64,000 bases of DNA, from assembly GCA_016490735.1 (NCBI GenBank), contig JAEMWC010001133.1:7501-71500 (forward strand), given 5' to 3'. Below the pieces are notes generated by a model that was not told the origin of the DNA, made no database searches, and worked only from the letters and a program-made list of their open reading frames with translations. Positions within the stretch are counted from its first letter, which is position 1. Each line of letters begins with the position of its first letter. The position numbers and the translations under genes were made by a program. Source of the stretch: Pachyseris speciosa (Eukaryota; Cnidaria; Anthozoa; Scleractinia; Pachyseridae). Shown piece by piece: positions 61,216 to 64,000 of the stretch.

Positions 61216-62180
61216 GCTTCAAGAAATGGCTTGTAGAAATTTGTCCTGATGCGTGGAACAAAAACTGGAACCGCGGCCGAACAGGAATAACAAAAACAAC
61301 AAGAACGGCGATTCTTCTCGCTCTTTTAGAAAACATCATATCTGTGACCGGAAAGTTTGAAGCTGGTGATTGATACGTTGCATCGAGTACAGTTCAGATC
61401 ATTTTCAATGTGTGTTAATTTTTTAAAAAGTGTCACTGATCGCTGGAAAGATTTTCATTAGTGGATTAGTGCTGCAAATTTTAGCTGAAGTTATTGTTTG
61501 TTCATTTTGTTTTGAATAGACTAGCCGTGAGCATAGCTGCAGATTGATGACGTCGACACTTGTTGTTCAATACATATTTTCAATTTAGTTTAGTTAAGTT
61601 CAAAAACTCTGTATTTCCCTAAAAATGGTGCGTTTTACTATTAGCTAAAACATCAACGCTGCAAGAAATTTTTTTAACACGATCACAGCACTGTTTGTTG
61701 TCGTTCTAAAACACTCAGCAACGAAAAGTTGAATTCCATTTGTATTTCGGTTCCAGTTTCGAAATTTCTACTCGTTAATTCCGCCGGTGCGAGACGATTC
61801 ATGTTTTAATGGCTGCCCGCTCGAAGGAAAAATTTTATTGAGCTTTCTCTGTTGCTGAAGCGTTCATTGACCATATAAGGTAGTGCAGGTATATGAGCTG
61901 AGAGCCGGTGTCCGGCTAGCCAATGAAAATGCTGGAAATCTGATATCCGTAGTTCAGTTTTTAATGATATTAATTATTGGGGAACGTCGTCGTTGTCGTC
62001 GTGCGTACGCGCTCATGAGCAATACCGCTAGCCATTTTTATCATGAGAAGCAGTTGACGGGTTTGGTATGGTGCTCCGCTTCGCGGCCCTTCGGGCGGCC
62101 GGAGCTCCGCTATAAGCAATGGTACTTGAGGGTTCTTGGTTTTAATTTGACCTCCAAACCAAAAAAAAAAAAAAAAACAC

Positions 62181-62747
62181 ATCCAGCCTAGTCCTCAGGC
62201 GTTCTCGGTTCGGTCAAACGGTCAAACGTCACCAAGAGAGACTAGCTGAGAACGCCTAGCAAATACTACCAGATCCACGATAAACAACACTGAAATATGC
62301 ACGAGATCGTACGTTACAATAATGGGATAATATACCTTTTAGATTGCTGCTCAAAGGATGGGTGGCAAGCTCCACATCGCACTCGTCTGAGTCTACAAAA
62401 AGTATGCTCTTGGTCAAAAATGTGCGGCGAAGTACACTAGATGTAACTTTAATATGAACACGACAGAACTTTGAAAGGAAAAGCAACGCAGAATAACGGA
62501 CTAAAAAGGTTCTTCCACAAAGTTAGAACTTACCGTCGTTTGTGGACATTTCCATTCTACGGATTTGTCGCATCGGCGGTAAGCTTTCACTCCATACGGC
62601 GTGGAAACAAGTAAATTCCAACCAGGGGTTTTTTGCGCTAAAATCAGGGGTATTTTGCCAATATTTGCTGGGCGGCCTCTCGCCCATTCCTTCCCAGACT
62701 TCGCGCGGACAAGCGGGGCAATAGAGAACGCCTAGGAACTAGGCTGC
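62181..62747. mobile_element. DNA element with CAGCCTAGTCCTCAGGCG ends, carrying exon-like remnants
   Basis: The terminal repeats are CAGCCTAGTCCTCAGGCG and CGCCTAGGAACTAGGCTG. On the minus strand two exon-like segments (62556-62533 and 62394-62338) have good GT-AG borders and compatible phases, encoding MEMSTNDDSDECDVELATHP plus LSSNLK. No third exon was found, so they are probably the deleted 5' end of a transposase gene rather than a host gene. Confidence 0.5.
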
Positions 62748-62826
62748 ACCACATCGTAGCCCCCTTAAGGAATAGGAGTTTAGTCATTTCTATCTAAAGA
62801 CTGGCTTGGAATAAGCACTCATTGAC

Positions 62827-63779
62827 ATGGTACGACCTAGTAGTAGGGTACGTTTAAAGGTCGAAGAAGAGAAAATATCATTTTTAATTGTCTTGTGAGG
62901 ATTTTGTTGTAACACCTTCCTGAAGCTGTTTCGTTGTACATTTCTGATCTGCAATCACAATGCACAGTGATAAAATAATAAATAATAACAAAATAACTAC
63001 ATTTCTGTTTCTTTAAGGAGAATGAATTGGAGGAATCAAAGAAAGAGGAGCCAGAAGAATCAGCTCGCGAAGGTGCCAAGCGTGAGGACAATCCAAAACC
63101 AACCAAGGGTGAGAGCGCTTCTCTTGAGGAGCTCTGCATGCAACCGGGGCAGGAGCCACACCAAGAATACAAGACTGACTGGAGCAAATATATATACGGT
63201 TTGATATAGTTAAATGATTACTCATAACAGCAGATAGTAATTGCTGCATAAGCTGACAAACAACACTGGATTCATTTCAATCATCCTTGCTCAAAAGCTA
63301 AGCAGCCAAGTAAAACTAATGAAAATATGAAATTATATTTTGGGCACTCAACTAAAAACCTTGGTTTAAATGCAAATCTTACTACTTAAATGTAAATCTA
63401 TTCGCCAGGAAAAAAGTCCTTTCTCAAGAAGGCGCCAGCTGTCGCGGGTGTAGGCGCAGTAGCCACTGTGGTAGGTGTAGTAGCTGCTCCAGCAATCGCT
63501 GGTGCAGCCTTGGGTGCCTTTGGATTCACAGCTTCAGGAGTAGCGACTGGTTCTGCTGCAGCAGCTATCCAGTCAGCCGTTTACGGGGGATCCGTGGCTG
63601 CTGGGAGTACATTTGCTCTTTGCCAGAGCGCAGCAGCCACCGGAGTAATCAGTGCAGGAACAGCTGCTGTCATAGGAGGAGCCACTGGAGCGTCTGGAGT
63701 AGCTGCAACCCTTGGCGCTTTAAAGCTGTCAGTACGTCCTAAAGTGTTCGATGACTTTCATTTGAATGGTCATACTTAA
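62827..63779 (+). CDS. IFI6/IFI27 (ISG12)-like protein
   Basis: Exons 2 (63018-63198) and 3 (63409-63779) are firm: acceptors TTTCTTTAAG and ATTCGCCAG, donor ACG/GTTTGA, phase-compatible. Exon 1 (62827-62847, MVRPSSR, donor AGG/GTACGT) is tentative but in phase, giving 190 aa. The central part is acidic and charged (ELEESKKEEPEESAREG). The C-terminal ~110 residues are the Gly/Ala-rich hydrophobic ISG12 domain: VGVVAAPAIAGAALGAFGFT, ASGVATGSAAAAIQSA, GGSVAAGSTFALCQSAAATG. In vertebrates these small membrane proteins sit in mitochondria or ER and influence apoptosis and antiviral responses; the role here is unknown. Vertebrate members lack this long charged extension. The stop is at 63777-63779. 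Confidence 0.8.
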
Positions 63780-64000
63780 AGTTTACGGGCAACATTTTCT
63801 TGCAGATTTTCGCGCTAGGAATATTGCGTCACAAATAGCGATTGTTTGTTACGAAAATTACGATCTCTGCGAGCAACAAGTAGCATTTATTTTTCACATA
63901 TTACAACTCACTATTTGTTGCGCAAGCAGTTGCACAAAATCATTTCCAGTGTTACCCTTCAGAAACACTTTCTTAACGACGCGGCACATTTCTCTAGTAT
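63780..64000. other. 3' flank of the IFI27-like gene to window end
   Basis: No poly(A) hexamer or further coding exon can be assigned with confidence before the window ends. Confidence 0.3.

Larger units (their letters stand above)
58554..62115. mobile_element. Unclassified ~2 kb dispersed repeat, copy 2 (inverted) with a ~1.7 kb internal insertion
   Basis: It starts TATATAGATTTAGCCAAGCC and ends GGAGCTCCGCTATA. It is the reverse-complement relative of copy 1 at 41319-43287. Homology breaks between about 60262 (GATTATTAG) and 61965 (GATATTAATTATTGG), where unrelated sequence including a MITE is inserted. It interrupts the LINE at 55945-58553. Confidence 0.75.

Noticed and set aside
62338..62556. 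Two minus-strand exons as the start of a host gene
   Set aside because: They lie wholly inside an inverted-repeat element and no continuing exon is visible to the left; treated as transposon remnants.

Overview
This is eukaryotic, metazoan nuclear DNA: an AT-rich window with long spliced genes, GT-AG introns and a very high load of short inverted-repeat DNA elements and degenerate non-LTR retroelements. The proteins are animal-type, and several repeats look like ones I associate with anthozoan genomes. My best guess is a stony coral or sea anemone. That is inference, because no species-diagnostic gene is present.

Layout. (1) 0.8-12.0 kb, minus strand: an eight-exon HCN-type (hyperpolarisation-activated, cyclic-nucleotide-gated) channel gene, reconstructed in frame to 753 residues. 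(2) 14.5-34.1 kb, minus: a 21-coding-exon gene for the 75 kDa subunit of mitochondrial complex I (NDUFS1). It is in frame throughout except at the exon 5/6 junction, where one base is missing under the most natural splicing. (3) 39.0-39.8 kb, plus: mitochondrial ribosomal protein L2 (MRPL2, uL2m), whose coding sequence lies in one exon. It is head-to-head with NDUFS1, and a YY1-like CAAGATGGCG motif lies at a plausible shared promoter near 34.46 kb. (4) 46.1-48.5 kb, minus: a two-exon MFSD6-like major-facilitator transporter. (5) 50.35 kb, minus: tRNA-Lys(UUU). (6) 51.8-52.7 kb, plus: a small TATA-driven three-exon transcript of unknown coding status. (7) 62.8-63.8 kb, plus: an IFI6/IFI27 (ISG12)-like gene.

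Much of the rest is mobile DNA. There are at least eight non-LTR LINE fragments. One, at 55.9-58.6 kb, keeps an endonuclease domain and a 2A-like peptide motif ahead of it. A Penelope-like GIY-YIG endonuclease fragment lies at 35 kb. There are tRNA-like or SINE sequences at 9.6, 26.2 and 53.6 kb. More than twenty inverted-repeat (MITE or foldback) elements are present, several nested or within a few tens of bases of splice sites. A ~2 kb unclassified repeat occurs twice in opposite orientation, at 41.3-43.3 and 58.6-62.1 kb, bracketing the transporter gene.

The genes share no operon-like logic. NDUFS1 and MRPL2 both serve mitochondrial energy metabolism and may share a promoter; the others appear functionally independent. 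I found no CRISPR, no bacterial-type operon and no convincing new multi-gene system. The best leads are the 2A-like LINE, the three-exon small gene, the NDUFS1 frame anomaly, the perfect 78-bp palindrome and the divergent mitochondrial gene pair.
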